Shown here piece after piece: positions 12,201-24,039 of a stretch of DNA of 64,000 nucleotides. Within the stretch, counting starts at the first letter, position 1; each line of letters begins with the position of its first letter. Source of the DNA: Trichobilharzia regenti (Eukaryota > Platyhelminthes > Trematoda > Strigeidida > Schistosomatidae); the NCBI GenBank assembly GCA_944472135.2, contig OX235270.1:85569168-85633167 (forward strand), written 5' to 3'. The translations under genes and the position numbers were made by a program. A model generated the notes under the pieces. The model did not search any database. It had not been told where the DNA came from and saw only the letters and a list, made by a program, of their open reading frames with translations.

Positions 12201-15200
12201 AACCAATTATCTGAACTCACATTCTGATAAAGCTTATAACCATAAAATTCATGAACATTTTCACCAAGTGTATTTTGTCTGACTATAATTCCACATGACT
12301 GCAAATCACAAGGATCGGTCCAAATGAATGTGATATTTTCAAACTTATGTATATGATGCACTGTCTGAATTGAAAATAAACACCAAACAAAAAAGGACAT
12401 AAATTTTAAATATGACTATCATGATACAAAATATTTACTTTATCTATGGTGTATGGTCAAACTAAAACTGAATTTAAATTATTTATTTTATTTTAGTCAT
12501 TCGGATACATTTGCAGTGTTGATAAGAGTATTAACATTACTGTGATGTAATATTTGACATAAACGCTAGTTTAACTTTAAGTGTGTATACTTCGTAACGA
12601 TTAGTTTTACAACTAAACGTGTATTTAGCTCCGAATAATTCCCATAGTAAGTTGTCTGAATTGCAGACAGTGAAAATTTTCAAAGGAAGCCAGGTTTTTA
12701 TATCAGCCTTAATAAATTAAGTGTATTTATTAAATGTCTAAAACCTGTTTAACACATGACGTTAAAGTTTGGCGCTTACTACACAATGTCATTATTTTTC
12801 CGTTCTCTAATCTACAGAAAGCCACAGTACACTGACTTTCTTTTTGTCGAAATGAATGAAGTAGCTTGTAGTAATGACAGTTCTAGATTTTTTAAAAATC
12901 TTTCGGAACACATTCTAGGCTGGGAAACATACTGAAGAGCAGTCAATGTCACTAAGATGAAGAAAATTCAAACATTGAATAAGATGAACAGTACATCTAT
13001 AACAGCCACTTTGTACTGAATTTGTGTTTTTAGACAGCAACTGATCAGTCGGTTATACTAATCAGTAGTAAATTATATTCTAAGTGACCTAATTGTCTAG
13101 TAAATACTCACTATTGCAAACATATGATGATAATTACATAACAGAAATAGTAAACAGTATTATTTGATATTCAACTGTTAGTTTAATTCCTTTCAGTAAC
13201 AAAAGTTTCCTCAAAGATCCCGAAGGGTAAACGAATCTAGCCACCGAAAACTGCGGATAAGCGGTCCTTGAACTTAATTTTGCACTCCAAATGTCATTAA
13301 ACATTTTGGAAAATTTATCACGATGTAACTTTGTATTCGCAATTTTCGATTTCTTTGTTTGCCACAAATACTTTTTCCAGAATAATTATATTATTTATTA
13401 TTAGTCTTCCTATTTCTGCGTCGCACACAGGGCTTCCTCAGCACATTTTCTCTTAAGACGCTTTCAGCTGGCTCCATGACTGCCCACAAGCCCTCACTTC
13501 CTCCCAACATAATCTTGTCTATGTCACCGTCCAACTCTAAACATATCCATTTCTTAATAGGAATAGGGTCCATTCAAGAGCCTAATTTATGATATCACTC
13601 ATCAATCTCAGCATACGTTCAATCCATCTTCATTTCCTTCTGAATATTTGTTGGGCGAGTGGTTGTTGGGTGGATCGCTGACAGAGTTCTTGCTCATCCG
13701 TTCGAGTCAAAGAGCTATCTCATCTCTATAGTTTCGACCCAGCGAAAGGTAGCTGCAATGAACTGCTGGGAATGTCTTTATTAAGGCAATCAACAAATGT
13801 CTGAACCATATAGAAGAATAAAACTGATATTGATGTCAAATTTGCATCTTATTCATGTTGCTGAGTGCTGTAGATCTCCAAATTGATTTCAAGGTAATAA
13901 ATGCCTGTCTTGCTTCCCCCATCCTATGGTGGCTGTCTTTGACGTTCTCAACCATATGAAGATAAGTGACAGATACAAATTCCTTTAGGTTTCTTCGGTT
14001 GGAGATTATTAGTGATTACACCCATCATCATTAAGCACTAGATGCTATCTTTCACAGTCTAAGTCGACTGGTAGGGCTGAACATACAAAGTCACTCACAT
14101 TCACCATTTGATGCATCAGAGCATCAGAGGAGTATATCTACTCCACTCGGTTTACTGGCATCACTGAAATGGCTCCAAAACTGTCCATAAGTTTTTATTT
14201 CCTTCTCAAATAATCTTACTCATTTTGCCCTCAGAGCGCATTTCTCCTGTTGACTGGTGTTTTTGTCATTGTTGGTCGGGTATCTTCATAACCTGTCTTC
14301 TTCATGTACACCTGAAGTTTTGTCCTCGCTACCTATTCTGCCAAAACGTTTGTTTCCCGTTATATATTTTCGAGGGTGTATGAATTTAAAAATAAATCGT
14401 CAACGGAATCCGAATGTAGAGTCATTTTCTCGGAACCGCCCGTCTTCTCATTCCCCAAGAATCGCCTCTTGACCCAGTCCATCACAATCAGGAAGGTCGT
14501 CGGTTACAGCAGACAGAGACTTATCACTCCTATCTCCACTTCAGACAGTTTAGTACGCTGTTCTTTTTGAATTACCTGGCAACATCATATATCTTTTAAG
14601 GGAGCTTCAGTGTTGCACTTCGTAGAGTTAAAACATAATTAAACTTCATTATCGACGGTCTTCCCAAAGTCGAGTTAGCTGAAACAGACAGCTGACTGCA
14701 AATTAAGACTGTACTCAATGACGATCCCAACTGCATGTTAGCCTTCGGTGCTGTCGGTGAAATCATGATAGCCACTCCACTATACTTGTGGTTGTCACTT
14801 GAGTGAGTGGACTAAATCATTGATTCTCTATTTAACTATCTGCCCAGTCCATTCCCATCCCATCTGGTCGCACAGATTCCTGTGACATATGTTTTCATTC
14901 ATGCTGAAATCTAAACCGCTTTTCAGGCCAATCTGAAACATGGTGTGGACATTCCATGTCCACAAGCTTTGTTCTGCTTTCATCGAAAGCAGATGTATAG
15001 GCTAAGTGGCTTCCCGAAGGCCTTCACCAGCCCTCATCATTTGACCTTCATGATTCCAGAGGAGAATAAGCTTATTTTTTATTTCTTCTGTGCTCTGAAG
15101 ATTCTGTATCGACTAGATTGATTTTCGGGAGCAAGTCCGTTGGCCAATGCCTAGCCTCCCCTTTTTTAACAGTCCAAGAACGACCTAGCAAACTAGGAGA

Positions 15201-15677
15201 TTTTTAAACTACACAAGTTTTCTCCACCATAATGCTTCCTATGAAGGATTTCTGCTTCCCTATAAACCATGTAAAGAAATGACGGCAAAAACATCTTCCA
15301 CTAAAAAATAATTAAAAAACAACACTTACCGAATTTCGTGAACCCAGAACGCTTATCCCATTAGTATCCACGCGAATTTTGATTCTTTTCTTATGTGATT
15401 TTGACGTTAGCAGCTGAGCCTTAAGTAATCCAAGTGACCTTTCACAGATGAAGTCACCACGAGGTTCAGATACTGGAATATTACCAAACAATTTTGCACG
15501 GTATGTTTGTGGTACAAAGCTCTCAGTTGTTCCAGGTTGATTGGAATCTTTTGTTTCCTTCCCAGATATATCCGAACTTACTTCGATTTCATCTTGTATT
15601 GTGTTATCAGTATTTACGTGATGTTTGCACGATTTACCTATATCACATGGATTAAGTTTCTCGTTTCCTTGAGACAT
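3025..15677 (-). CDS. Disabled-like PTB-domain adaptor, six exons plus a candidate last exon
   Basis: Minus-strand exons: 15330-15677, 12221-12364, 9344-9409, 7039-7200, 4587-4722, 3420-3580 (1017 nt, 339 codons, all junctions in phase) and a candidate terminal exon 3025-3234. Residues 58-186 read as a PTB/PID fold. YRAKLFGN..EPRGDFICERS matches the Disabled signature YKAKLIG..ARGDKMCQDS; HKKRIKIRV, GISVL, HKFENITFI and KLIRALKQIYSNL follow the Dab beta strands and C-terminal helix in order. After the PTB the protein is polar and disordered-looking with DPVW, DLWSP and NVWPTAF motifs, reminiscent of adaptor-binding motifs. Known family role: cytoplasmic adaptor binding NPxY tails of lipoprotein-type receptors and linking them to endocytosis and signalling; applied here by inference. 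Numb or GULP PTBs match less well. It lies downstream of the DCAF6-like gene on the same strand, with no sign of co-transcription. Confidence 0.82.
3420..3580 (-). CDS. Disabled-like exon 6
   Basis: 161 nt, phase 1 in and 0 out. Acceptor TTTTTATTTAG, donor CAGTCT|GTAAGT. Encodes a Ser/Thr/Pro/Asn-rich tail with VTGSVPYNTPPYIKSH and ANVWPTAFSGIQS. Open throughout and phase-compatible with exon 5. Confidence 0.75.
3590..4560. other. intron of the Disabled-like gene, no further feature seen
   Basis: Intron between exons 5 and 6, AT-rich, with a short ATT run at about 3626-3640. Nothing else recognised. Confidence 0.5.
4587..4722 (-). CDS. Disabled-like exon 5
   Basis: 136 nt, phase 0 in and 1 out. 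Encodes EIGSNWTTFDDHFGNKDPVW and NAPVDLWSPISNN. The W- and DP-containing short motifs look like adaptor ligands. The acceptor (poly-T then AAATTTAAAAAAG) is weak, so the exact start is uncertain; the donor TTCT|GTGAGT is good. Confidence 0.68.
4730..6660. other. intron of the Disabled-like gene, no further feature seen
   Basis: AT-rich intron sequence. ORFs such as the one on the plus strand at 5281-5568 lack Met-initiated homology or splice context and look fortuitous. A 30-bp sequence (about 5160-5225 vs 5300-5350) recurs inverted at short range around TTACACACAATGAT. Confidence 0.45.
6664..6852 (-). mobile_element. tRNA-headed SINE, tail type A
   Basis: On the minus strand it begins GTGCGTCGGTGGCACAGTGG (box A within), continues through a box B (GGTTCGATCCC) and a tail containing ATATCTATGG, GGGCTACCGATATC and ATACTTGTACCAAAAATAC, ending in an A/T-rich run. 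Related copies are at 22797-22991, 34543-34723, 35834-36001 and 59550-59642. It lies in the intron between exons 4 and 5 of the Disabled-like gene. Confidence 0.88.
7039..7200 (-). CDS. Disabled-like exon 4
   Basis: 162 nt, phase 0 at both ends, open throughout. Encodes a Ser/Asn/Glu-rich segment including ENDSDLIQLVDISDSINSP. Acceptor TTTCTATAG, donor AATAAA|GTAAGT. No homology recognised; assigned by splice sites and phase. Confidence 0.72.
7260..8460. other. intron of the Disabled-like gene, no further feature seen
   Basis: AT-rich sequence between exons 3 and 4. No repeat or coding signal recognised. Confidence 0.5.
8465..8540 (+). repeat. tRNA-like SINE head remnant
   Basis: Contains TGGCTCAGCGG (box A-like) and, about 50 bp downstream, GGCTTCGAGACC (box B-like), followed by TTTCTC. 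It resembles the pol III promoter of a tRNA-derived SINE different from the two main families here. The cloverleaf looks incomplete, so a functional tRNA gene is unlikely. Confidence 0.5.
9344..9409 (-). CDS. Disabled-like exon 3 (C-terminal helix of PTB)
   Basis: 66 nt, phase 0 at both ends. Acceptor TTCTCTTTCAG, donor AATGAA|GTAAGC. Encodes TPKLIRALKQIYSNL plus DLMPSNE, matching the Dab helix EPLVVDLKDLFQVIYNV. Confidence 0.87.
9854..10083 (-). mobile_element. tRNA-headed SINE, tail type B, with 13-bp target duplication
   Basis: Minus strand: GTGCGTCGGTGGCACAGCGG head, box B GGATTCGATCCCCGG, then the type B tail (CAGACGCACTCCTTTACCTC, GCTAAGCCAGAAATAATGCT) ending CCCTATGTTCCACTGGG plus an A-rich end. 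The flanks carry the perfect 13-bp direct repeat ATGTATTCACTTT at 9841-9853 and 10084-10096, so the ends are defined. It lies in intron 2 of the Disabled-like gene. Confidence 0.93.
10100..12160. other. intron of the Disabled-like gene, no further feature seen
   Basis: AT-rich intron sequence between exons 2 and 3 with no recognised repeat or exon. Confidence 0.5.
12221..12364 (-). CDS. Disabled-like exon 2 (middle of PTB)
   Basis: 144 nt, phase 0 at both ends. Acceptor TTTTCAATTCAG, donor CAGAAT|GTGAGT. Encodes TVHHIHKFENITFIWTD and HEFYGYKLYQN, matching the Dab strands around NKISFIARDVTD and HQFFAIKT. Confidence 0.88.
12400..13390. other. intron of the Disabled-like gene, no further feature seen
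   Basis: AT-rich intron sequence between exons 1 and 2. A minus-strand ORF at 13134-13367 has no supporting splice sites. Confidence 0.45.
13395..14060 (-). mobile_element. decayed RTE LINE fragment (family 1)
   Basis: The minus strand reads RNLKEFVSVTYL, then GEARQAFITLKSIWRSTALS and other shards with many stops and shifts, aligning with the copy at 226-965 (which has RNLKETTSF, KARQAFITP.SMWRSTSL). GC content is visibly higher than in the surrounding intron. Confidence 0.7.
14060..15230. repeat. higher-GC interspersed-repeat-like sequence, family not recognised
   Basis: GC-richer than the flanking introns and continuous with the LINE fragment before it. Small plus-strand ORFs (for example 14257-14472) have no recognised homology. 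Probably further decayed retroelement. Confidence 0.4.
15330..15677 (-). CDS. Disabled-like exon 1 (start codon, first half of PTB)
   Basis: 348 nt. Starts at ATG (MSQGNEKLNP), has a polar N-terminal tail of about 57 residues, then the PTB start. It ends TCG|GTAAGT in phase 0. A candidate 5' donor (CTT|GTAAGT) near 15870 on the same strand may belong to a non-coding first exon. Confidence 0.9.
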
Positions 15678-15964
15678 TACACCGAGATTTGTAGTATCTA
15701 CAAGTTTTACGGAAATTTACACACTTATTAACAAAAATAACAATGACACTAGAGATATCTGTTTAGCAACCAATTTGGGTTTCGAAAATTTGTTATGGTG
15801 TACGCTAAGCAAAATGCAGTTAAAAGAAAAGACAGTAGGGTAAAAATCAAAGAGAAGTGAACTAGTAATACTTACAAGCGTAGAAAAATAGTGTTACATT
15901 GGGGTTAGACTAGAAAATCATTTGTGGAAAGTAGCAAAACAGAGTAGCAAAAGTGTCTTCTTGT

Positions 15965-16390
15965 CACTCTCTAACTAATGTCAGCTCATGATGAAATACT
16001 GTAACCAATCAAATCCCTACAAACCAGCACTTGAATATCGATGAGACGCTCACTAGGAACTTGCCCTATTCTAGTGAGAAGTCGTGACCAATAGGGTGCA
16101 GCGGGTCGGGTGTGAGGACAAATACTCGCTGAAGACATTGGCTAGCGGTTGCGCTATATCGTGAATTGGCGGAAGTTAGAATTCATGGAGCATTGGATAG
16201 GGTCCCAGTGGCCTAATGGTATACGAGGTCGCCTTGTAACCAGAAGGTCCTGGGTTCGAACCCTGGTGGTGAGTGCGTACTGTTAGAGAGTCCCAAACTA
16301 GGACGAAACATCTGTCGAATGTTCCTAGCTTTTCCAATGGTTCTCTAGCTAATGTCAGCTAATGATGAAATCCTGTAACGAATCTGACAT
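15965..16390 (+). mobile_element. hammerhead-ribozyme SINE (Smalpha-type), partial tandem copy
   Basis: It starts with a SINE tail (CTCTAACTAATGTCAGCTCA), runs through a spacer (GCAGCGGGTCGGGTGTGAGG), then a tRNA-like head with box A TGGCCTAATGG (16209-16219) and box B GGTTCGAACCC (16253-16263), a hammerhead-like block (16268-16325: GTCCCAAACTAGGAC, GAAAC, CTGTC) and a second tail ending ATGATGAAATCCTGTAAC. The tail-spacer-head order indicates at least part of a tandem unit. The ribozyme core here is altered (TTAGAGA where CTGAAGA is expected). Confidence 0.88.
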
Positions 16391-16769
16391 ATTTACCAGC
16401 ACGTATAAATACTCAGTGACATTCTAGGATGCTCCTACTATCTCCTTAGAAATGCCAAACCATTTCGCTCAATTGCCTGAAGAATTTGATCTTCTCATTC
16501 AGTCATGAAAGTCAGAAGCCGTACTTTGGTACTGATTTAAAACTTATCTTTATCAAAGTGATAGTAAGTACTCAAAACGAATGAACTTCGTTTTTCAGCT
16601 AAGTGATGATCCTCTTGATTTCGCGATTAGTTCTTGTATATTACTTTATTTATGGGTACACGTAAGCAATCTCATGCACACATACACTCGTGGTTATCAA
16701 AATATGTTAATTATGGATTGACTATCCTACTTAAATATATTTCTGCATGATAATTCTTTTGTTCCTTAC

Positions 16770-17030
16770 TCTACAATCCTAAATTTACTGTTAAAGGTGG
16801 ACACAGTAAGTGTTGCATAACGTTTTTTTGAGACCCACTGAATGAAAGAAAAACAGAGAGCTGTGATAAATGAATGAATTTCCAAGTGACCCTTGAAGAT
16901 ATAAGTATAACACTTGGGCACTGTGGTAGAGTATAACTCTATTATGGATAAGATTTTATTTTGATAAATCACACAGTGTTGTTGTACAGTATGTAATATT
17001 AACTGATGACGTTTCGAACACAAACTACTA
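16770..17030 (-). mobile_element. solo Penelope-like terminal repeat
   Basis: Minus strand: GTTCGAAACGTCATCAGTTA, TGTACAACAACACTGTGTGA, then TCAAAATAAAATCTTATCC and CTCTACCACAGTGCCCAAG. The same string forms the terminal repeat of the Penelope-like palindrome at 52780-53920. No coding part is attached. Confidence 0.75.
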
Positions 17031-17039
17031 AAGAACTGA

Positions 17040-20000
17040 TTGCAGCAGTTTTATGTGAGATCAGAAAGAGACATCAATTCCCCTCCCCGTAATAGTTCAA
17101 ACTCAACAAATTTAGTCAAGAACTACTATTTGTATTTGAATTACCTAGGTATTAAGAATAAATCAAATAAGTCAAGCAACCTCATATCTAATCAGACAGT
17201 AAAATGTTTTTCTAAGTATATTTTTATTTTCTGATTGATTCTTCAGCTTTAAAGTCATAATATGATTTGACTTTGTTTATAAATAATACTTATATAGGAT
17301 TTGAAAACGAAGTAAATATTCACTGTTATTCTACTGAAAAAAAATTTTTTATCGCCAATAAAATGCTAATTTACTAATTGTGCCGAGTTACCGACGATGC
17401 TTTAAATGCTTTAGTCACCCATCATCCATCAACTCAGATTCAAACGCATACGAGTAATAAGCAGATTTTTAATTACTTGAGTATAAGACCAATGGGTTTC
17501 TCAGCCTTACGGTTAAGTCCATTGATTCTTAATTGTGAATTTCCAGAGAAATGCAGTATAATAAAATGTGACTCATAAAGTATCACTTGAAGGTGTGACA
17601 GCTGACACTGAAGTGCGGACTTCAACAGATTAGAACCACCTCATAAGTTGATACATATTAGTAATCTCACTTCCTCCTTCCCACAAAGTTTATGTTCCCA
17701 GGTACCACTTTCATCGACGTATACATATCTTGAATTATAACATTACTTGAGCACTACATGGTAAGTATTGCTGATCATTATGAATAGCTTGGAATTACTT
17801 CAGCTGTAAAATCATCACTAATTGAAACAAACTCCAAGGGATTGTTCCACGCATTAGGAAGAAATCACAAGTCACTTTACTCCCTAAATACCTACCTTGA
17901 GAAACACTCGTAATTTGTTTTCATTTAGTAAGGGTTATCTTATGAGTTTATCCTTCTGCAGAATACTTACTGACTGGCATCTCACATAAGCCTTTTCAGA
18001 TTGTAACGTTTTTTTTAAACATAAAAATGCAATAGATCTAGATAGGCCATTTTCAAAAGTATGTGAAGACAGCTAATATAACTGGGGATTCGCTGCGAAA
18101 ACTGACTTATTCTACTGGGCACGAATTAATAATTGATTCATTTTTCAAAGAAGAAACATTCTACTGCGATAACAACAAAGGAATTAACCTGACGAAAATT
18201 CATATTTAAAATGATGGTGTTTACAAGAGGACGATGCAAAACTGAAGCTAATGAGAAACATATATGATGGGAATGTGGTGGATTTAGCCCAGGCTTTGAC
18301 TCATTTAGCCAAATATCCACGAATAAATCTAAACACCCGATATCATTTGTGTAGGTAGTCTTATTGTAATGCCATCTAGATATTCTGACTTAGAGCCCTG
18401 TTCTTAAAAATATCTACATTAAGTGTGAGAGGTTCCTTTTGTTATTATTCCTCAGTTTATTTAAAGAGATATTTAATATTTATTTCTATTTCCAAATCTG
18501 ACTTCACAACACTAAAACTCTTTATTGGAGATGGCCTAGTTTACTTAGAGTGCCATGACAACCTAGTTCTGATGGATGAAGAACCTACGTAGATACCTCG
18601 TCTATTTGTAGGAGATGATTTTGCCTACTGAAAATTCAACTTACTTGTGAATTTGAATCAACCCTGATTAAATGGTAGCTGTTAGAATCTCAGGATTCAT
18701 GTGTAGATTTATCTTAAATTCTTTCAAATTTAGCATTCTACTGCCTAGGCGAAATATCAAATTCCCCGTTAATATCATGGCACTGTTCTACCACTCACTT
18801 TTGAAACACATGTATTAAAAGTAAAAAACGCGTGAAAGCTAGAAGTATTGGACTAATGCAGCACTTGTATTATTGTTTGCTCCTGGTATGTCCACTAAAC
18901 TTGCAGTGTGGAAGTCGAACTCAGAGTATAACTGTCATATTTCCTCGTCTGTTATAGGTTTACCGAACTTCTGTTTACTTTTTGCAGTGCTTTTATGAAG
19001 TTTGGTAGCCTGAAGCGCTGCATCTGCGTGTGAAATTCAATGGTTAAAATCTAGTTAATATCGGTAAATTGGTCAATAAAGTTATAAAGCTAGGTTAAGT
19101 GATGTGGCTAATAAGCACGATACACATTTCAATATACAGTCTGTCACAATGTACAGTGTCAAGTGAAGTAAGATTTGACTGAAAGTAGGTCAGTAGTAAT
19201 CGAAAAAAGGTGATGATGTAGTGTGTATTCTGTTCAATACATGGAAGTACAAATTGTCCGTCTGAGGTCTACTTCGCAGCTGAAATTTATGATCACAGAT
19301 TCTAGATGGTGTCTTTAAAAACCAATCTCAATGGGACAAATGCATTTGTATTACCTAATTTGAAGTCAATTCTCTCTTGTAAAGTCAATTATCCAAATGA
19401 CTTCTTCGCAACAGAATCACTTCATTAAAGTAGAACACAGAAATAGTACATATCAGCAGGCTTTCGCAAGGTCCTGCCTTCAGTCTAAAGTCAGATAGTG
19501 CAAAGATTGTAGCTACATTTATTGGTTACGTAAACTCCCACTGATCCTTTAGAATCTACACCCTATTGTCACAAATTTCAGGCACCAGCGTAAGTCAGCA
19601 AAGTGTTTTGAGTGAGTAAAATTAGTATCACCAATAGAAGTTTAATACCGATTTTTTAAAAAACGCTTGCATTTTTCCTCTATTTGATGTTATTTCATCA
19701 ATACTCAAATGACAGAAATCATCAAAATAATCATTTATTAAATTTTTAGGTGAAAGCGCTGATCTACTTTGCTAAAAATACCTATGATTACCGGCACAAC
19801 CATCCATAAATAGGTTGTACATTTCGTTTAAGATGTTTTCTCGAAATTTTGAATTTGCTCTTAGCATGAATTGTGTACTCCACACTAATAAGTGTTAAGA
19901 TCAATTCATTTTCAGCATCATAAAGCAATAATGTCATCCTTTAGGAAAATAATTGAGAGACTTAACATTTCTAGTGAAAGCGAGAAGAAACCAAGCATAA

Positions 20001-22500
20001 AATATGTGAAACCCAAAAGCTACGAATAAGTCTGATGTATAATAAAGTTCATGCCCACACAGAATAATCAACTCTTCTTTCCATGCATTTTAAGCTGAAG
20101 GAAAGGAAAATTTATGCAAAACCTCCTGTAATATCACACTACGTATATCATCCTAGTACTGATTTGAAAACAAAGTTAAGCTTTGACGAAAATTCTGCTG
20201 ATCAATAAATATAAAGATATAGCTGTGTTACAAACCTACGAGTGTTTCATGTCAGTAATCTCCTGGCAGGTCACGCTAAGAAGTTTAAAACTTTTACTTG
20301 TGACGCAACATGCTAAAATACAGAGTAATTTTAGGGCACTTTAATAAAAACGAAGTTAACATGGAACTTCTTCTAAATTGCTTTTATTCACCAAAATTAG
20401 TATCCTTTAATCATGCATTTGAATCTTATCTTATTTCGTCGTAAAGACAGTTAAAGAAACTCGGGGGCTTCATTCATTTTGCTCTCAGATTATTAGAGAG
20501 AAAGTCGTGCCCATCATTCATCCACTAAAAATAAACATTAGTTTACCTTTTGATTTACTATGAAAACCAGTTGACTGTAGAATTTCAAAATTTTTCATGA
20601 TACAAATTTAACCACATTAATTATCAGTAAAGATAAGTAAATGCGTTTGATACCGAGAAATTGGAGTAGATGTTGTTGTACTTTTCATCACTTTTGGTAA
20701 ATACGCCAGTGTTATCCGTATAAAACATACGTATCTCGTTTCCAACAGGACTACTCGATGAAATTTGTGATCAGTGCAAAACAAAAGATATCATCAATTT
20801 CAATTTAACTGATGAAAAATTATACACATGCATCAGTGATAGAAACCTCAGCATCTTCATTGTCTTACAACGTCCTACATCTAAAATTAAGTTCCACTTT
20901 AGTTCGGGGGCGACAAAAGTGCTATCATCGCCAGTAGCGTTCGATGAAAAAAAACATGAAATATTACTAGAAAGCCTTCTAACAAAAGTAAAAGTTTGGT
21001 GAAAAACTGAAAGTCTTCATTTGGCTGAATAAGGGTGATTCACATATATTTAAGTTTCAAAATGCTCAACACCCATATACATTCACAAATCCGGAAGTAA
21101 AAATGATATTTCGTTGTGAATTAAACCACAGTGCTATCCTAGTCAGTTTAAAAGTGAGTGAAAAATCTCCAATAACATTGTTGCAAGACTAAAACGCTTC
21201 TTGTAAGATCAGTATTCGCTTAAAGAGTTAGTGAGTATATATTAAGTTTCACCATTTCAACATCAGTTTTCAAACCTTTCACGATCCAGACTTTTATTTT
21301 CTAATTAGGTGATCAAAGATGAAATTCTAACTATCAAGAAAATGGATGTATATATAATTACATACCAACTTAGAATATGAGATTCATTTTTCTTAGAGTA
21401 AAAGTTTTAATTCTCTCATATAATCAACATAAAAGATCTTAAAGTCTCGAGAATAAAACAAACCTTCATATCTTAGCTAAATTTGATTATGCTTTCACAA
21501 ACAAGGGAAAAAGGTTAATACTTATTGTCATAGGCTTACTGTGAAATGTGCTTAAGGTAACTGGCAGAGAGTTAATTCCAATGTAACCACCACAACATTT
21601 GCAGTACTCCTACTACTTCTTCATATGGACGCGATAACAAATGAGTAAATCTGTTAGCGCAACCACCGTCCTTCATTATGTAAAACAACATTCAATTCAC
21701 CAAGATCCCCTACTTTCACTATAAACTAAATATTCCTCGCAAGATTTTAGTATTTTATAGTAACTTGAGCGAACAAATACCTGCACATAATAATAGTATA
21801 AGTAGCAAGAGAATGTCGAAGCATTCCCATATGAAAACACCATCTAAATACAAAGTTTTTCACATGTTTCCTCTAACAAGGTAGATCTCACTGGTAGATA
21901 CACTAAATGTCAATCTCAACACATGGAAGAAGCGAAAAATAGAGAAAGATTAAAAACTGTATATGAAAAGATGTGGTGAAAGCCAGGCGTAAAGACAATA
22001 AGAGCATAAGCAGCGAAGTTATGTGAAAAGGACAACTAAATGTATTTTTTGCTAAGATACACAAACAGCTTGAGTTGTTATTGATATGCGGTGAGTGTAT
22101 TGGAAATACGATTGTCTGTTAATCCCAGTAAAATTTCATGCGGACTGTAAAGTCACTGGGCTTCCTAATTTTCTAAAGTGTGAAAGCAATAAGTTTTGTC
22201 ACCCATACATTTTATCTGTCTGTCTACATCTGTGAAAAAAAAATCAGTTCTTGTTTAAATTTGTGGATGGACCTCGGGTCTGTTCAGGAGTCGCTGACAA
22301 ATCCTACACTCTACAATCACTGAAGCTTTCCTGTTTATTGTTTTTTACTCTTCCTTTAATACATACATTTCAAATGAATTTTTGCTTCATTCCGGTGACT
22401 TAATCCTTTTCTCTTCCTCTCTGTTGCACTAGGATGAATTATGGAATTTTATCCATGCCAACGGCTCAAAAAAGCGTATGAGTGATGGTGTAAATAATCA
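17040..22500. other. quiet AT-rich intergenic stretch
   Basis: No convincing exon, repeat family or tRNA-like box was found over about 5.4 kb. Donor-like sites near 17890 and 17965 (minus strand) lack matching open exons. It could hide the missing 3' exons of the DCAF6-like gene, but nothing supports that directly. Confidence 0.45.
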
Positions 22501-22796
22501 ACTCCCAGTCGAACGGAAGTCAGCTCCCATCGGACACTATATCAGCCAAGTTGCCTGCATTTAATTTACATGTCGCCAGAATTCCCCCCAAATTCAGAGC
22601 ACTTTTATTTATCAGAGAATACAGAACGAATTGCAGAGAATAGATAAATGGTTTTATTATTAGTAGTAGACACGGCCGTGTCGTGAATGACGTTGCAGTT
22701 AATGGAGTCATGTGGACGCAACACATGAACCAACCACGATGCCGAATTATTCACACTGAAATGGCGACAACCAGCGGTTTCCTGGTAGATATTGTT

Positions 22797-22991
22797 TTTT
22801 ATTTTTCATTTATGATTACAGCTTGAATATACCCTGTATTTTTGGTACAAGTGTGGAACTTTCAGCATGTGATATCGGTAGCCCGAATTTTCCAGGCCGT
22901 CCATAGATATCAGGTGTGCATTGGCAGGGAATCGAAGCTCTAACAATGTGCATGGTGGGCGAGAGTCCTAACCATTGCGCCACCGACGCAC
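22797..22991 (-). mobile_element. tRNA-headed SINE, tail type A
   Basis: Same family as 6664-6852: GTGCGTCGGTGGCGCAATGG head, a damaged box B, and the GGGCTACCGATATC and ACTTGTACCAAAAATACAG tail blocks. Diverged relative to the other copies. Confidence 0.87.
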
Positions 22992-23666
22992 AAAGAAGAA
23001 AGATCATGAGGCCTTAAAGCAACAGTAATGTTCCGTTTTACGTGGGGCAATCAGTGGGAATTAAAACAGCTCTGGTTCTAGGTTGACCGCAAGTAATGTT
23101 TCTCTTCTAAAAGAGAAGCTTTTGTTTGAATCGGTAGCTTATGCAGAAAATTGACCAATTTTGGTCGTCTAAACGATAGACAGACTGACAACCTAAGGAT
23201 TATTTTCTGTGAAGTATACGTTAGTGTCTCACGTACAGATTCTTATTTCTCGTGTATGCTGTAATTTCCTTGTGTAAATATGCTTTTCATTCTCACTCTT
23301 GCAATGTGTTCTCGATCAAGCCGTGGATGCATGAATCGAGAAGCCGTTTTATGACAGTGGCGTCTGACGCGATACTTGTATTCACCTCCTAGGTCAATAA
23401 TTCTGTTCTCCCATAACTTCAAGTAGAAGCCTGCAAAATATGAAAGTGTTCGTCTATCTGACTTTTCCTAGTATATATCTATGGATCCTGTAGAAGCACA
23501 GGCTTACCATACAAGTTTCAGGGAATAATAATAATGATGTATATTTTCATATAAACATATAAATTTACATGAGAATGCATGCCATTTTTACAGGCACGAT
23601 CAAGTATGATATAATATCAAATCGTAGATTGTCTACAAGTTAATAATGTTTCAACAGATAAATATT

Positions 23667-23668
<2 letters not shown>

Positions 23669-23707
<39 letters not shown>
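23669..23707. repeat. (TA)n microsatellite
   Basis: About 38 bp of uninterrupted alternating T and A. Confidence 0.97.
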
Positions 23708-23711
<4 letters not shown>

Positions 23712-24039
23712 CACTCATTGTCTGAACCAGGCCGTATAGTTATTGAATTGTACACTTGTCCTCCACTTGGATAGGATGTAACCTGTACAGTACTTTGGAG
23801 ATCAAACAAGTTTGTCAAATTGACTGAACCTCAGGCGTTTCCCAGTTAGAGCGTCTTTCACCAACACACAATTGATAAGTTATAAGTTGTATGTGCTTGT
23901 TTCAATAATTGGCGTAATTTTAAGGAACCGCTTGGTCACTAGGTCAGGTGAGCCAGGCTAAACAGCCAGAGGGTACTACAGACAAGCTCAGCCGTGGAGA
24001 GATAGAGGGACACATGGCAGTCATGTGAACTATTTAAAG

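Noticed and set aside
16201..16270. tRNA gene candidates with good A and B boxes (also at 40470-40530 and in all SINE-A/B heads)
   Set aside because: They recur with SINE tails and target duplications and do not form clean cloverleaves by eye; they are SINE heads, not tRNA genes.
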